Shown piece by piece: positions 1 to 8,300 of a DNA stretch of 41,704 nucleotides. The notes beneath the pieces are model-generated. The model saw nothing but the letters and a program-made list of their open reading frames with translations. It was not told the DNA's origin and searched no databases. Position 1 is the first letter of the stretch. Each line of letters begins with the position of its first letter. This stretch comes from a virus, in the IMG/VR virus record IMGVR_UViG_3300035074_000089, positions 1-41,704 of that record. One strand, 5' to 3'. The translations under genes and the position numbers were made by a program.

Positions 1-10
1 CCGGAAAGCA

Positions 11-39
11 ATCGGCGCGCGCCGAAGCGCCGATCTTTT
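11..39. terminator. possible hairpin terminator in left flank
   Basis: Perfect 8-bp stem (11-18 with 27-34), 8-nt loop, followed on the plus strand by cTTTT. It could end a plus-strand chromosomal gene outside the window. On the minus strand, downstream of the tRNA, it has only a weak T stretch. Seen by eye; no folding energy was computed. Confidence 0.35.
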
Positions 40-353
40 CTGAGGAAAGGATATTTTTCGAGGGACGGACATTTTGGAGCAGACGACATTTTGGAGACGA
101 CGACTGGCCGGATGCTCCCGCCGCTTCGCGAAGAGCGCGAGGCGAATCGGCGCGCGCGATCTGCGGGCGCTCGCCGCTCTTACGAGAGTCACGAGCGTTT
201 CGAACCGAGACACAGAAGCTGTCGCGCCGAGGGACGTGAATTCGGGAGGCGAGCGGACATCTTCGCAATTGCCGCGATCCGTCGCCGCGCCGTCCCGCGC
301 GGCCGCGTCAATACGCAGAAGAGCGACAAGCCCTTGTCCGGCCAGCGGAAATT
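40..353. other. left chromosomal flank, no gene recognised
   Basis: This stretch lies downstream of the 3' end of the tRNA-Gly gene. Open frames cross it on both strands, but their translations are Arg/Ala-rich, resemble no protein I know and lack ribosome binding sites, as expected of open frames in GC-rich DNA. Two GACATTTTGGAG-like repeats (about 68-79 and 83-94) are the only other pattern noticed. Confidence 0.4.
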
Positions 354-428
354 TGGAGCGGGCGAAGGGAATCGAACCCTCGACATACAGCTTGGGAAGC
401 TGTCGTTCTACCACTGAACTACGCCCGC
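354..428 (-). tRNA. tRNA-Gly (anticodon CCC), intact
   Basis: On the minus strand the sequence folds as a full cloverleaf: acceptor GCGGGCG/CGCCCGC, D stem GTTC/GAAC, anticodon stem ACAGC/GCTGT with loop TTCCCAA (anticodon CCC, reads GGG), T loop TTCGATT, discriminator T and an encoded CCA (354-356). This is the prophage target. The 5' half (391-428) belongs to the repeated att core, so in this lysogen the gene is a hybrid: chromosomal 3' half joined to a 5' half and upstream DNA on the phage side. A partial copy of the 5' half lies at the other end (41558-41595). Confidence 0.93.
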
Positions 429-429
429 G
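391..429. repeat. attL core (5' half of tRNA-Gly)
   Basis: This 39-bp block is repeated directly at 41558-41596 with a single mismatch (A at 410, G at 41577, in the tRNA D loop). Identity runs from the anticodon loop to the tRNA 5' end plus one base and stops sharply on both sides. The pair encloses integrase, excisionase-like gene, repressor and all structural genes, as expected for attL and attR. Which end carries the original chromosomal copy of the mismatched base cannot be told from this window. Confidence 0.85.
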
Positions 430-450
430 GATCGCGTGAACCGCCCAGTT

Positions 451-479
451 CGTATAGGGTTTTTCGCGGTCCAGGGCAA
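451..479 (-). promoter_or_regulatory. putative phage-side promoter of the tRNA
   Basis: On the minus strand, -35 TTGCCC (479-474), a 17-bp spacer and -10 TATACG (456-451) would start transcription about 16 nt before the tRNA 5' end at 428. This DNA is inside the prophage, so the phage appears to bring a promoter that keeps the tRNA expressed after its own promoter has been displaced to the right end. The remaining DNA to 667 shows no gene. Confidence 0.5.
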
Positions 480-667
480 GGCCGCGGACGGCGCGAACGG
501 CAGGGAAGGGAAACGAACGGAGCTTTTTGGAACGAAGAGTCCCGCAAAAATCCCGTGCGCCGTTCTCCTCTCGTTCATCGCGCAGCCGCGCGAAAAGCCC
601 CGTCGGCGGCGACCGGCGTGGCCACAGGTGACGAGACCTCGACACGCTCCGGCAGAGCCCGAATCGA

Positions 668-859
668 TCAGCTTTCGCCGCGCCGATCAGCGCCACTGCG
701 AATGGACTCGACGAGCGTCGCCCGCGCCATTCGCAGGAAATATGCGGCCAGCGGTTCGATCTCGCCGGCCTCCAGGAGCATGTAATCGATCAATCCGATG
801 AGCGATCCTCTCAGATCGGCCGCCGCCTCACAGGGCGTGCCTGTCTCTTCGCGCCGCAT
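668..859 (-). CDS. small helical protein, unknown function
   Basis: 63 aa, start ATG at 859 with a GAGGA ribosome binding site 6-7 nt upstream (sequence GAGGAatgtgATG), which decides this start over a longer open frame reaching 934. The product has a predicted amphipathic helical core (LRGSLIGLIDYMLLEAGEIE) and an Arg-rich C-terminus. I do not recognise a family. It lies beyond the late-operon terminator, next to attL, so it has its own transcription unit and may be expressed in the lysogen. No signal peptide or membrane segment is seen. The region upstream (860-1029) holds the short inverted repeat GCGCAACCTTGCGC and a repeated ATTCACCTA but no clear promoter. Confidence 0.55.
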   Translation of the reverse strand: MRREETGTPCEAAADLRGSLIGLIDYMLLEAGEIEPLAAYFLRMARATLVESIRSGADRRGES

Positions 860-1029
860 CACATTCCTCGAAATTGCAAACTGAAATTTGCGCAACCTTG
901 CGCTTAAGAGAACAGTTCTACCGCGGACGGGCAACGGAATTCACCTACGTAGATTCACCTAGACGGGGGCGGCGAGAATTTGCGGATGTCCGCCGGCTCA
1001 CGACGCTGATCGACGCGCCGTCAGCACGC

Positions 1030-1063
1030 AAAAAAAAAGCCCCGCCGGCGAGACCGGCGGGGC
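1030..1063 (-). terminator. terminator of the late operon
   Basis: A perfect 10-bp GC stem (1039-1048 with 1054-1063) with a 5-nt loop is followed on the minus strand by nine T (A tract 1030-1038). This is a textbook intrinsic terminator, 34 bp after the stop of the last lysis-region gene. Confidence 0.93.
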
Positions 1064-1096
1064 CTGAGAATCGGGCGCGGGAGCGAAATGCATGGC

Positions 1097-1345
1097 TTAT
1101 TCGCGCCGCCGCTCTCCGGCCGCCGTTTTCCAGATTTGCACCCAAGTCAGCACGATCTTCGATCCGACGAAGGCCGCCGCCAGTCCGGGGCCGACGATGG
1201 CGCCGAAATCGGAGACGTTCTTCGCCCAATCATACCAGAGCGGAGCCGAACCGACGACGCCGGCGGCGACAAAGGCGATTCGGTCGCTCGCGCTGGCGAG
1301 CATTCCGGAAACGAGATTTTGAGCGTGGCAGCTCGGCGTCGGCAT
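1097..1345 (-). CDS. small membrane protein, holin candidate
   Basis: 82 aa. Start ATG at 1345 follows a strong GGGGGGAAAGA ribosome binding site; longer in-frame starts lack one. Two hydrophobic stretches are visible: about residues 22-38 (IAFVAAGVVGSAPLW) and 46-72 (FGAIVGPGLAAAFVGSKIVL, ending in WVQIW), followed by a short basic tail (GERRRE). Size, two membrane segments, charged C-terminus and position as last gene of the late operon, close to an endolysin gene, fit a class II holin. No specific holin family is recognised, so the role is inferred from context. The neighbouring 161-aa membrane protein is an alternative holin. Confidence 0.6.
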   Translation of the reverse strand: MPTPSCHAQNLVSGMLASASDRIAFVAAGVVGSAPLWYDWAKNVSDFGAIVGPGLAAAFVGSKIVLTWVQIWKTAAGERRRE

Positions 1346-1402
1346 TCTTTCCCCCCAAATGATCGATGACGGTCGGTTCCGCAGCACACGCGTTACAAAT
1401 TC

Positions 1403-1888
1403 TCACGCCGCCGCCAGGCCGAGGTCGGCCGCGCTGGCCTCGGCGGGGATCATTCCGAGCCGCGACAGCTCGGCGACGATCAGCGGCTCGAGCCGCTCCC
1501 CCGCCCAACGGGCGACGAGAGGTTCGCTCTCGACGAGCCGGTCGGCGATCATCACGATCAGATCATTGGCGACGGGAATCTCGACCGTCTTGCCCTTCAC
1601 CAGCCCGATCTGCGTCGCAATGATGTAATTCGCCGCCTTGCCGATCGCGTCATTGGTGAGATAGGCCCGCAGCGCCGCCGGCGCGCCGCGCAGCGCCCAG
1701 GAGATCGCAGCGACGACGAGGCCGCCCGAGGCCGTGAGCAAGGACGCCAGCCAATCGCCCCAGGGGATCACGACGACATGGGCCGCCGGCGCGGTTGCCT
1801 CGGCCGCGAGCGCGACCGGGACGGCGGAGAGAGCGACGAGGCAGGCGGCGGCGATCGCCGCGCCCGCAAAGCGTGCGTTGCTTTTCAT
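1403..1888 (-). CDS. membrane protein with signal sequence, lysis-region
   Basis: 161 aa. The N-terminus has a signal-peptide-like segment (basic MKSNAR, then hydrophobic A/V-rich stretch, AxA-like site near residue 28). A second hydrophobic stretch is at about 45-68 (WLASLLTASGGLVVAAISWAL). The rest is an amphipathic soluble region with the motif NDLIVMIADRLVESEP. The layout (N-terminal membrane part plus helical cytoplasmic or periplasmic part) is loosely like LL-H-type phage holins, but I cannot confirm homology. It could be the holin, or an accessory protein to the 82-aa protein after it. The 117-bp gap upstream holds a weak hairpin followed by five T (about 1914-1932). Confidence 0.6.
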   Translation of the reverse strand: MKSNARFAGAAIAAACLVALSAVPVALAAEATAPAAHVVVIPWGDWLASLLTASGGLVVAAISWALRGAPAALRAYLTNDAIGKAANYIIATQIGLVKGKTVEIPVANDLIVMIADRLVESEPLVARWAGERLEPLIVAELSRLGMIPAEASAADLGLAAA

Positions 1889-2005
1889 ATGGATATGCCT
1901 TTCGGAGTGGAAAAATGGCCGAGGAAAGCCTCGCGGCGCTTCGGCCGGGCGCCGCGGATTCGAATCACCAACGCTTACGAGAGACGAGAGCGACCAAGGG
2001 GAGCG

Positions 2006-2842
2006 TCAGACGAGCAGCCTGGCGCTCGGCCGCAAATTCGAGACGATGATCTCGCCGGCGGGCTTGCCGCCGTGGCGGCCGCCGGCGGCGGTATAGGTGA
2101 GCTCCACGGCCGAGAGCGCGAAGCCCTGGTAGATTGCGCGGGTGGCCGCGCAATCATTCATCGTGAGGATGAATTGCCCTTGCAGCGCGCGCAGCTGCGC
2201 GGCCAGCGCCTCATGATCCTCTCTCGGGAATGGCGCCCGATAGTAATCCTCGGTCCCGAAATAAGGCGGGTCGAGATAGAACAATGTCTCGGGCCGATCC
2301 CAGCGCTTCAAGAACTCGCGCCAGTCGAGACAATCGATCGTGACGCCAGCGAGCCGCTCATGAATGGCTTTCAAGAGCGGCCCCAGCTTCGTCATATCGA
2401 ATCGCGCGGGACCGGTGGTGTCGATTCCGAACGTCCGGCCCGCGATCTTGCCGCCGAAGCTCAGCTTTTGCAGGTAGAAGAAGCGCGCTGCACGCTCGAG
2501 ATCGGTCAGCAGCGCCGGGTCCTGTCGCGTGAGCCGCTCGAATTCCGCGCGGCTCGTCACCTGCCATTGCAGCATCTCGACGAACGGCTGGTAGTGGCGC
2601 TGCAGAATACGAAAGAAAACCGCCACATCCCCGTCGCGATCATTGATTGCCTCGATTTTCGCGGCAAACCGACGCCGAAGAAAGACGCCGCCCATGCCGA
2701 TGAAAGCCTCGGCATAGATCCTGTGCGGAGCCGATTCGATCAGCTCGCAAATATGAGCCGCGAGCTGCTTCTTTCCGCCGATCCATCCGGCCGCCGGCGC
2801 GGTCGGCTCGACGGGACGCTCACCGAAATCCTTTTCCATCAT
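2006..2842 (-). CDS. Dam-family DNA adenine N6-methyltransferase
   Basis: 278 aa, the usual length of D12 class (Dam) methylases. The AdoMet-binding motif is FIGMGG (residues 48-53), the N-terminal GWIGGKK (19-25) is typical of the family, and the catalytic DPPY is at 191-194. It transfers a methyl group from S-adenosylmethionine to the N6 of adenine in duplex DNA. It is encoded in the late operon between the endolysin and the holin candidates, so progeny DNA would be methylated late, before or during packaging. That fits protection from host restriction endonucleases. No cognate endonuclease is nearby. Target sequence cannot be read from the protein. Start is the first of two consecutive ATG codons. 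Confidence 0.92.
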   Translation of the reverse strand: MMEKDFGERPVEPTAPAAGWIGGKKQLAAHICELIESAPHRIYAEAFIGMGGVFLRRRFAAKIEAINDRDGDVAVFFRILQRHYQPFVEMLQWQVTSRAEFERLTRQDPALLTDLERAARFFYLQKLSFGGKIAGRTFGIDTTGPARFDMTKLGPLLKAIHERLAGVTIDCLDWREFLKRWDRPETLFYLDPPYFGTEDYYRAPFPREDHEALAAQLRALQGQFILTMNDCAATRAIYQGFALSAVELTYTAAGGRHGGKPAGEIIVSNLRPSARLLV

Positions 2843-3017
2843 CTGTTAAGTCCGCATCGCCATCCTCGGTTGGCCGCTTTCGGCGGCCGCGCGGGGAGCG
2901 TTGTCGGTTGCTGCGCTGCGCGGGGTTCGCTTGCCGGCAGTCCCGCGTCCGGGGTCGCGCCCGGCCCCGTTCGCGCCGAAGCGGATCGAGGCCGGCTGCG
3001 AGCGCCGCGCGAATCAC
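2820..3017 (-). CDS. doubtful small basic ORF
   Basis: 65 codons beginning with a GTG that overlaps the endolysin stop (GTGA) and ending 23 nt inside the methylase gene. The overlap is typical of translational coupling, and the position (just after the endolysin) is where Rz/Rz1 spanin genes often lie. However, the product is Arg/Pro-rich with no signal or membrane segment and could be an accident of GC-rich DNA. No other frame in this interval gives a spanin-like protein. Confidence 0.2.
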   Translation of the reverse strand: MIRAALAAGLDPLRRERGRARPRTRDCRQANPAQRSNRQRSPRGRRKRPTEDGDADLTDDGKGFR

Positions 3018-3565
3018 GCCGCGCGCCGCGCGCGGCTCTGCGTCAAGGCGTCGAAGACGAGGTCGGCATAGCCGGCGATCAGCCGCGCCTTATCCGTGCC
3101 GTTGATGATGCGACGCGCGCCGATGTAATCGCGCTTCCGCGCGTTGATGTAATGGGCGAGCTTCCTGCCCGTGAACATGCCGAGGATCATGCCGCGAAAG
3201 GCAATGTCGAGCGCCGCCGGCCATTTCAGCGCATCGTCCGGATTAGTGATTCCGAACTTGCGATAATTGGCCTCCCAGGTGAGCTGGATCGGCCCGCGCC
3301 CATACCAGGGGTAATAGGGCTTGGAGCGCAGATAGGCCTCGCCCCCGCGCTCCTCGATCGGGACCATCTCATGCGCGGTCTCGTGCTTCACGGTCGCGAG
3401 CAGGTAGGCGAGCTCGGCGTCCGGCATGTTGGGATAGATCGCGTCTCGATAATCCAGATAGCGCTCGATCGCGTCGACCTGCGACTGCGTCAGGCGCCCG
3501 CCGAACAGCGAGCGGCGGATGCGATCGAAGAAATATTTGCGGTCGATGGCTTCGGTTTGCTGCAT
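3014..3565 (-). CDS. GH19-type endolysin (chitinase-like muramidase)
   Basis: 183 aa. Start ATG at 3565 has a GGAG site (tggagcgtggtgatcATG). The sequence shows glycoside hydrolase 19 hallmarks: KHETAHE with the likely catalytic Glu at residue 62, a second acidic stretch (IEERGGEAY, 70-78) and the substrate-groove motif YYPWYGRGPIQLTW (84-97). GH19 enzymes in phages cleave peptidoglycan glycan strands for lysis. There is no signal peptide, so export would depend on a holin, and two membrane-protein candidates follow downstream. The frame extends upstream to 3748 but that part is low-complexity Arg-rich and has no ribosome binding site. Confidence 0.88.
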   Translation of the reverse strand: MQQTEAIDRKYFFDRIRRSLFGGRLTQSQVDAIERYLDYRDAIYPNMPDAELAYLLATVKHETAHEMVPIEERGGEAYLRSKPYYPWYGRGPIQLTWEANYRKFGITNPDDALKWPAALDIAFRGMILGMFTGRKLAHYINARKRDYIGARRIINGTDKARLIAGYADLVFDALTQSRARRAA

Positions 3566-3723
3566 GATCACCACGCTCCAAAATGCGCGCACGCGCGCGA
3601 AGCGCCCGCCGGGAGGCAGGCGCGAAAGATCAGTCGTGAAGTTCGAAAAGGCTCGGGACGCGGCGTCCGCTTCGTGAAAGAGGCGCCGTCGAAAAGGTCG
3701 CCGATTTCGGCGCTGTCGGACGG

Positions 3724-5304
3724 TCAGAAATATTCGATGACGACGCATTGGCCGGCACCGCCGGGTCCGCCCGCGCCCGAAGCCGCGCCGTTCTGCGAGG
3801 CGCCGCCGCCGCCACCGCCGGCCCCTACGCCACCTGTCCCGCCGGCGCCGGGAGACGTGGCATGCGCGCCGCCGCCGCCGCCGCCCGTGCCGCCGTCGTC
3901 GATCGGGCCATTCGTGAGCGAGGCGTTGGCTCCATTGCCCCCCGAGACGCCCGCCGCGCCGCCAGGAGTGACGCTTGCTGCGTTGCCCGATCGCAAGGAA
4001 AAATAGGCATTGCCGCCCACTCCAGGGGTTCCGCCGGCCGATATCCCGCCGCCAGCGCCGCCGCCAGATGAGCCGTAGATCGCGGCTCCGCTGCGCCAGC
4101 CGGCGCCGCCGACCGCGCCGCCCCCGCCACCGCTACCGCCGCCCGTGAGCATGTTATCAGCCCCGACCGCAGCCGATCCGCCCGCGGCGCCGCCGACCGG
4201 CGCGGCCCCGCCCGTCGCGCCGGAACCGGCCGCCGCTGGCGTGGTCATGCCAGCGCTCGATCCGCCACCGGATCCGACCCCGAGCCCGCCGCCCGCTCCG
4301 CCGCCACCGCCGCGCGCCTGGAGAAGTGAGCCAAATTGCGAATTGCCGCCATTGCCGCCATTATTGCCGGCGGCGTTGTCCGTGGTCTGAGCCGCGCCGC
4401 CTGCGCCACCGGCAGCGATACTCACCGTCTGCGACGCGCCAAGCTGCGCGGCGGTGAATCGCGCGCGCTGTAGGAAGCCCGCGCCACCACCGCCCCCGCC
4501 CGACGACGCCGACCCGGACACCTGCCGCGCCCCCGACCCGCCGCCGCCTCCCGCGCCCCACAGGATCACATCGGCGAAGACGGTCCGCGCATCGCGTGTC
4601 CATGTTCCGCTCGCGGAAAAGACCGTGATCTTGCAGCCGGCGGTGAATGGCAGGCTCACCTCGCCCGTGCTGCGATCGATGCGGATCGCCTCTTTCCACG
4701 CTGAGCCATCGGGGGAGACCTTGATGCGAAAGTCGTCATCGCCCGTTAGGCCAGTCTCGGCGCGGCCCGACCAGTTCGATTGATAGAGCTGCGAGACGGT
4801 CTTCGCGGCGCTCGCCTTGTTGAGCGTGAAGCGCATGTCGCCTGTGCCGGGCGTGACATCGTCATGCGTGAACAGCGCAGCGTCGGATTTGACTGACAAG
4901 CGGTTGGTCGCATCCGCTGTCGAGAGAATGCCGATTCCGGCGAGACCGGCGAGCGCCCCGATTGCGGAGACGAGCGGCACCCATGTCCCGCTGGCATAGA
5001 GATAGGCGGCTGATCGGCTTGCGATGAAAGCCAGCCACCCGGTCTTGGGCGCAAAGAAGCTCCACGCGCCATCCTGCCATGCGGCGATCTTTCCATCCTT
5101 GCCCGCCCATGCGCCGGTCGCGCTCGCGGCGACGATGTAGCGGTCGCCGTCCGCCGGCGAGCCCGGCGGCGCGGTCAGCGAGTCGTCGAGGACGGAAAGC
5201 TGGACGATCGCGTCGAGCTCGCGTAGCGCCTCATTGTGTGTGATGTGCTTTTGGCTCTGGTTGGCGTCGATGTAGGGCAGCGCCAGATTGGGGCTATTGC
5301 TCAT
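3724..5304 (-). CDS. tail fibre: DUF2793 N-terminus plus Gly-rich adhesin
   Basis: 526 aa. Residues 1-115 match the DUF2793 phage domain (SPNLALPYIDANQSQKHITH, DGDRYIVAASATGAW, GWLAFIASRSAAYLYASGTW). A middle region (about 115-245) follows. The last 280 residues are a glycine-dominated repeat region (runs of GGGGG, GGAGG, GGNGG) ending IEYF, resembling the Gly-rich domains of tail-fibre and adhesin tips that fold as polyglycine-type helical bundles in other phages. The start overlaps the stop of the tail-tip gene (TGATG), so the two are translationally coupled. The protein probably sits at the tail tip and contacts the receptor. The long Gly repeats may recombine in frame, giving host-range variants (inference). 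Confidence 0.85.
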   Translation of the reverse strand: MSNSPNLALPYIDANQSQKHITHNEALRELDAIVQLSVLDDSLTAPPGSPADGDRYIVAASATGAWAGKDGKIAAWQDGAWSFFAPKTGWLAFIASRSAAYLYASGTWVPLVSAIGALAGLAGIGILSTADATNRLSVKSDAALFTHDDVTPGTGDMRFTLNKASAAKTVSQLYQSNWSGRAETGLTGDDDFRIKVSPDGSAWKEAIRIDRSTGEVSLPFTAGCKITVFSASGTWTRDARTVFADVILWGAGGGGGSGARQVSGSASSGGGGGGAGFLQRARFTAAQLGASQTVSIAAGGAGGAAQTTDNAAGNNGGNGGNSQFGSLLQARGGGGGAGGGLGVGSGGGSSAGMTTPAAAGSGATGGAAPVGGAAGGSAAVGADNMLTGGGSGGGGGAVGGAGWRSGAAIYGSSGGGAGGGISAGGTPGVGGNAYFSLRSGNAASVTPGGAAGVSGGNGANASLTNGPIDDGGTGGGGGGAHATSPGAGGTGGVGAGGGGGGASQNGAASGAGGPGGAGQCVVIEYF

Positions 5305-8300
5305 CAGAGTGTCACCGTCTTTGCCGCGACTTGCCCGCGCCCGATCTGCGCCGAGCGCTGATAGACGCGGATCGAATAGCTCGATTGCAGTGAGCCGAAA
5401 TCGGCGCTCTGCGCCGCGGCCGTGTAGAGATAGCTCGGCGAGGAGAGGCCGCTCGCCGTTCGGACGACACTCGATCCGTTCATGACCTCGAGGTCATAGG
5501 ATTCGCTCTCTTCATTGAGCGGAGCGTCGGCCGCCTCCCATGCGTCGCCGCCGTAGCGCGTGCGGCGCGCCCAGGAGAATGTCACATCGCCCGAGCCGAG
5601 ATCGCGCGCGCCGGAGAGCTGTGACGGCGACCATGGCCGCAGCCCGACGCCCTGCGGCGTCACGGCGTAATCGTGATAGGTGGCGTCGCCGGGATCATAG
5701 ATCGCGGGGCCCGCGCGCAGCGTCATGGCTTGGCCGAGCTGGTCGACCGTCATGTCGAGGGTCGCCAGCGTCGCGGCGTTGAGCAGGATGACGCGCGCGC
5801 CGGCGCCGACAGGATCGGCCATGCCGGCCTCGGTTCCGAGCTGCCCGCGAAGAAGCTTCGTCAGCTTGTATCTGTTCACGCCGATCAGCTCGGCCGTCGC
5901 GAATTGAATGACCTCCCACTGGCCGCTCGACGCGTTCTTGACCGCGATCACATTGGCGCCAGCGAAGACTTGCGACTCTGAGGCGGAGAGCAATGTCGTC
6001 GCGCCATAGAACTCGACGTAGACGGCGTTGCCCATATCCCACACGGAGCGCGGCCCGCTGTAGAGGTCTTCGGTCAGCTCGCCCATGGGCGTCGGCACGC
6101 CGATCGAGGCAACGAGCGTGTTTGAATCGCCGCTCGACCGATAGACGGCGACCGGCGTCCAAGGTGACGAGAAGGCCGCGGCGCGCAGCGCATAGGGGCT
6201 CGGCTCTTCGCCCGTCGAGATCGGAATATCGAGCAGCTCGACAATCGGCGCGCCGCTCGCCGAGGGCGGCAGCTTGTTGCGCCCGGCCTCGCCGACATCC
6301 GGAAAGACGCGCGCGAGCGACGGATCAAAGCCGGTGAGGCCGAGGGTGCGAAAGGCGCCGATGTCGATGCTGTCGATGCGCATCGTCAGAGCGACGCCGT
6401 CGACGGTGAGCGCGATGCAATCGCTCGGATCGAGCGCCGCCTTCGACGGCGGCAGCTTGATCGTTCCCGTCTCGCGCCCGGCCCATGCCTGTTGCAGGAG
6501 CGAGCGCGCGATCGAGGCGGCGCGCGGCGGCTCGAGCACCGCCGGCGTCGAGACGGACTGCGCATTGGCGGAATTGCCGATGTCCTTGCGCTCGGTGACC
6601 CGGCCCGTCGCATAATTCGCATAGGCGTCGACGAAGGAGAGGCTGAGGGCGCCTGGAAGATCGGTCTCTTGCGCGCGGGTGAACGCATAGCCCACATCGT
6701 CCGCTTGCTCCATCACCAGATCGTCGGCGGTGATCACCGCGCTCTCGGCAGCGATGCGCGAGGCGAAGACGAGCTTGCCGCCACTCTCATGCGCGCCGAA
6801 CTGGAATGCGTCGTCGAGGCCCTCGAGGATTTCACGCGGCGAGACGACGCCATCGGCCGCGGCGCCGAGCACGAGGGAATCGGGGCCGATCAGCCGCGTC
6901 GTGTCGAGGTCGGAGACGCCGACCGCATCGCACAGCTCGGCGATGATCCATTGCAGCGGCACTTCGGTAAGGCGGCCGGTGAGCCAATGGCCGAGCTCGT
7001 AGTTATAGCCGTCGCGCCAAGTGCCGCCCTGCGCGGGAAAGTCCGGGAAAGGCCGCGCGTCCCACGCCCAGGCGAACATGTTCTTCGTCTCCACCATCTT
7101 GATGGAGCCGACCGTGGGCGCGTGGTCACGCCAATAGGACAGCATCGCCTCGAGATAGGCGCGCTGCACAGCGTCGTCGCGCGCGCCAGTCGAAAAATAG
7201 GGCGCGAAGGACTCGGATGATTTCGGATCGACGAAGACGTTGGGCTGGTTCGGGCCCTTATCGATCGCCGCGCAGCCGAATTCGGTGAACCATATGGGCT
7301 TCGCGCCGGCGGTCCAGGCCGTTGGCGAGGCGTTCTCGACACCGCCCGGCCGGTTCTGGTGGCTATTGCTCCACCAAGACCGAATATCCTTCTGACGGAA
7401 GCACCAATGCTTGCCATTGGCGCTATCGACGATCGGCGTGCGCGTTTGCGCAACGCGATCGGAATCGCTGGCGTAATACCAATCGAACCACTCGCCCGCC
7501 TCGACGTTGCTCCGCAGATAGTCGCGATCATAGATCGAGCGCCACATCGCGCCGTCTGCGTTGGGCTCCTCGTCGCGCCAATCGGAGAGCGGAAGGTAAT
7601 TGTCGATTCCGACGAAATCGATGTTCGAATCCGCCCAGAGCGGATCGAGGTTGAAGATCACATCGTTCGAGCCGTCGCTCGGGCGATGCGAGTGATATTC
7701 CGACCAATCCGCCGCATAGCCGAGCTTGGTCCCGGCGCCGACGATCGCGCGCACGCTCGCGGCGAGCGCCTTCAGCCGATCGACTGCCGGATAGGTTCCG
7801 TCGCCGGGAGCAGAGCGCACGCTGGTCAGCCCGACCAGCTCGGAGCCGATGACGAAGCCGTCGACGCCGCCGGCGTCGACGCAGAGCTGCGCATAATGCT
7901 CGACCATCGCGCCATATTGGTCGAACCATGCGTTCACTTGCGTCTCGGCTGCCGCGGTCTTGTCGACCGTGCCCGCGAAGCCCGGCGCCGGCGAGCAGGT
8001 GATGCGGCCGCGCCAGGGAAAGGGCGGCTGTCCGATGCTCGCGGCATTGTCGCTGTAGGGATTCGGCAGCGTGTTCTCGGCCGTGATGTCCATCATCACG
8101 AAGGGATAGAAGACGACGCGCAGGCCGCGCCGCTTGATTTCGACGATCGCTTCCTTGACGACATGGTCGGAAGGCGTGCCGCCATAGGCGGGCGCGGGGT
8201 CGCCGCTCGCATTCGGGTCGAGCACGGACGGATCGACATGGGAGACGACTTGCGCGGCCGTCCCCCAGGGCAGTTCGAAGGCGCCTGGCGTGCCATAGGG

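Noticed and set aside
877-895. third copy of the repressor operator near attL
   Set aside because: Only the core AAACTGA is shared with the operator arm; no palindrome or promoter follows the O1/O2 pattern.
1914-1932. terminator between methylase and the 161-aa membrane protein
   Set aside because: Only a 5-bp stem with five T; too weak to list as a terminator within an operon that must continue to the holin candidates.
1778-4006. 742-aa plus-strand open frame
   Set aside because: It runs antisense to the holin-like, methylase, endolysin and fibre genes, all with recognisable proteins; its translation is Arg/Ala/Pro-rich and has no domain. GC-rich DNA opens antisense frames.
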